Source of the DNA: Vescimonas sanitatis
GTDB lineage: Bacteria; Bacillota; Clostridia; Oscillospirales; Oscillospiraceae
Length of the DNA: 64,000 bases
Direction of reading: 5' to 3'
Assembly: GCF_049060325.1 (NCBI RefSeq)
Contig: NZ_JBMGPW010000007.1
Span: 1-64,000 of the forward strand
Shown here: positions 63,010 through 64,000 of the stretch, piece by piece
Numbering within the stretch: position 1 is the stretch's first letter
Layout of the letters: the number at the start of each line of letters is the position of its first letter
Made by a program: the position numbers and the translations under genes
Notes under the pieces: model-generated
The model's database searches: none
The model's input: the letters and a program-made list of their open reading frames with translations, nothing else
What the model was told of the DNA's origin: nothing

Positions 63010-63342
63010 TCACCTCCCCTGTTCGGCGGTATCTTCCTCTGTATAGTACGCCGCCAGCTCCTGGGGCGTCAGCAATTTCGTGTTCATATCGGACAGCAGC
63101 GCCGCGGCGCGGCGGCCCTCGTCGGTCAGTCCGCAGTCCACCAGCAGCACCGGCAGACGGCGGCTCTGGGCCAGACGGCGCAGCGTCACATCCAGTCCCG
63201 TCCCGTCTCCGGAGACCCGGACCAGATACACCGCGTCCACCGGGCGCTCACGCCACAGCAGCAGCGACGCCGCCAGCCATATCAGCGCCGTGACGCCGAT
63301 GGCCGCCAGCGCGGCGACCACGCCGTCCTGTAAAAGCTCCAT
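63010..63342 (-). CDS. Small membrane-anchored protein of unknown function
   Basis: 110 aa behind GGGGGGTGG. One membrane segment (about 8-29), then a compact domain (VDAVYLVRVSGDGTGLDVTLRRL..LPVLLVDCGLTDEGRRAA) ending in an acidic tail. Four bases before recD2. No family recognised. Confidence 0.65.
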   Translation of the reverse strand: MELLQDGVVAALAAIGVTALIWLAASLLLWRERPVDAVYLVRVSGDGTGLDVTLRRLAQSRRLPVLLVDCGLTDEGRRAAALLSDMNTKLLTPQELAAYYTEEDTAEQGR

Positions 63343-63388
63343 GCAGCCACCCCCCCTGCCCTATCCTATGCGGCAGGGGAAAGGCCGG

Positions 63389-64000
63389 TCACTTCAGGTA
63401 TTTTTTCAGATACTGGCCGGTGTAGGACGCCGGGCAGGCGGCGATCTCCTCCGGCGTGCCGCAGGCCACCACCGTACCGCCGCCCACGCCGCCCTCCGGG
63501 CCCAGGTCGATGATATAGTCGGCACACTTGATCACGTCCAGGTTGTGCTCAATGACCAGCACCGTATTGCCGCCGTCGGTGAGCCGCTGGAGCACCTCCA
63601 ACAGCTTCCGCACGTCATCGGCGTGGAGGCCGGTGGTGGGCTCGTCCAGAATATACACCGTCCGCCCTGTGGCGCGGCGGCTCAGCTCCGTGGCCAGCTT
63701 GACGCGCTGGGCCTCGCCGCCGGAGAGGGTGGTGCTGGGCTGGCCCAGCTTCACATAGCCCAGCCCCACATCCCGCAGGGTGGTCAGCTTGTCACAGATG
63801 GCGGGCACGGCGGAGAAGAACTCCCACGCCTCGTCCACGGTCATATCCAGCACGTCGGCGATGTTTTTGCCCTTGTAGCGGACCTCCAGCGTCTCGCGGT
63901 TATAGCGCTTGCCACGGCAGATCTCGCAGGGAACGTACACGTCCGACAGGAAGTGCATCTCGATCTTCAGCATACCGTCGCCGCCGCAGGCCTCGCAGCG
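63389..64000 (-). CDS. uvrA: UvrABC excinuclease subunit A, C-terminal part
   Basis: Partial: the frame is open to the window edge and the 5' part lies beyond 64000. Visible are a zinc finger (CEACGG then CEICRG), LSGGEAQRVKLA (ABC signature), YILDEPTTGLH (Walker B) and VIEHNLDVIKCADYIIDLGPEGG, ending at the stop 63389. UvrA dimers find damaged DNA and load UvrB. An internal ATG at 63973 is not the start. Confidence 0.95.
   Translation of the reverse strand, partial: RCEACGGDGMLKIEMHFLSDVYVPCEICRGKRYNRETLEVRYKGKNIADVLDMTVDEAWEFFSAVPAICDKLTTLRDVGLGYVKLGQPSTTLSGGEAQRVKLATELSRRATGRTVYILDEPTTGLHADDVRKLLEVLQRLTDGGNTVLVIEHNLDVIKCADYIIDLGPEGGVGGGTVVACGTPEEIAACPASYTGQYLKKYLK

Overview
The window looks like a chromosomal segment of a gut Clostridia bacterium of the Oscillospiraceae / Oscillibacter-Dysosmobacter type. 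The evidence is a moderately G+C-rich genome with clean AGGAGG ribosome sites, a SpoVT sporulation regulator, MreB and class A PBP, ferredoxin-dependent 2-oxoacid metabolism (IorAB), butyrate kinase, cohesin/dockerin and sortase-type surface proteins, and many short G+C-rich dispersed repeats. Species cannot be assigned from this sequence alone.

Region 1 (1-22 kb) is accessory and repeat-rich. Three paralogous exported proteins (600-1496, 10288-11109, 16632-17462) share near-identical upstream DNA, signal peptides and C-terminal SPKTF sorting-type tails but have divergent middles. Two are followed by arrays of about 73-bp units, each a G+C-rich palindrome plus a T-run. Three copies of what looks like a minus-strand small RNA (promoter TTGAAA-N17-TACCAT/TATTTT, covarying hairpins, terminator) lie upstream of exported-protein genes. 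A 4.2-kb IS1595-type transposon (5294-9521) with imperfect terminal inverted repeats and an exact 8-bp target duplication (TTGGGAAA) carries an Mrr-type nuclease and an AIPR abortive-infection protein around its transposase. Between these lie a DUF1836 protein, an SGNH hydrolase, DegV, a NimA-like flavoprotein, a surface-polysaccharide pair (ATP-grasp and flippase), a WYL regulator, a dihydropyrimidinase operon and a secreted protein with both cohesin-like and dockerin-like modules.

Region 2 (22-35.5 kb) holds SpoVT, a frameshifted small gene, an HpcH/HpaI aldolase, an Eis-like and a Vat-like acetyltransferase, a large lipoprotein with an HEIWH metallopeptidase motif, a TetR remnant, a uracil/xanthine permease, an MBL hydrolase, SLC13-like and AEC transporters, a TVP38 membrane protein and a ClC chloride channel.

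Region 3 (35.5-46 kb) is metabolic: serC-serA (serine), an alpha-oxoamine synthase/SDR pair, proC, iorB-iorA and butyrate kinase (a possible 2-oxoacid to acyl-CoA to acid plus ATP route), and a TetR regulator.

Region 4 (46-64 kb) is mostly housekeeping: tRNA-Leu(CAG) with a consensus promoter, PBP1A, DUF1292, a PrsA-like foldase, TcdA, DUF554, DUF2461, a probable yybP-ykoY manganese riboswitch upstream of a Ca/Mn P-type ATPase and a coupled uridine-kinase-like gene, an aminotransferase, MreB, ComFC, RecD2 and the 3' part of uvrA running off the window.
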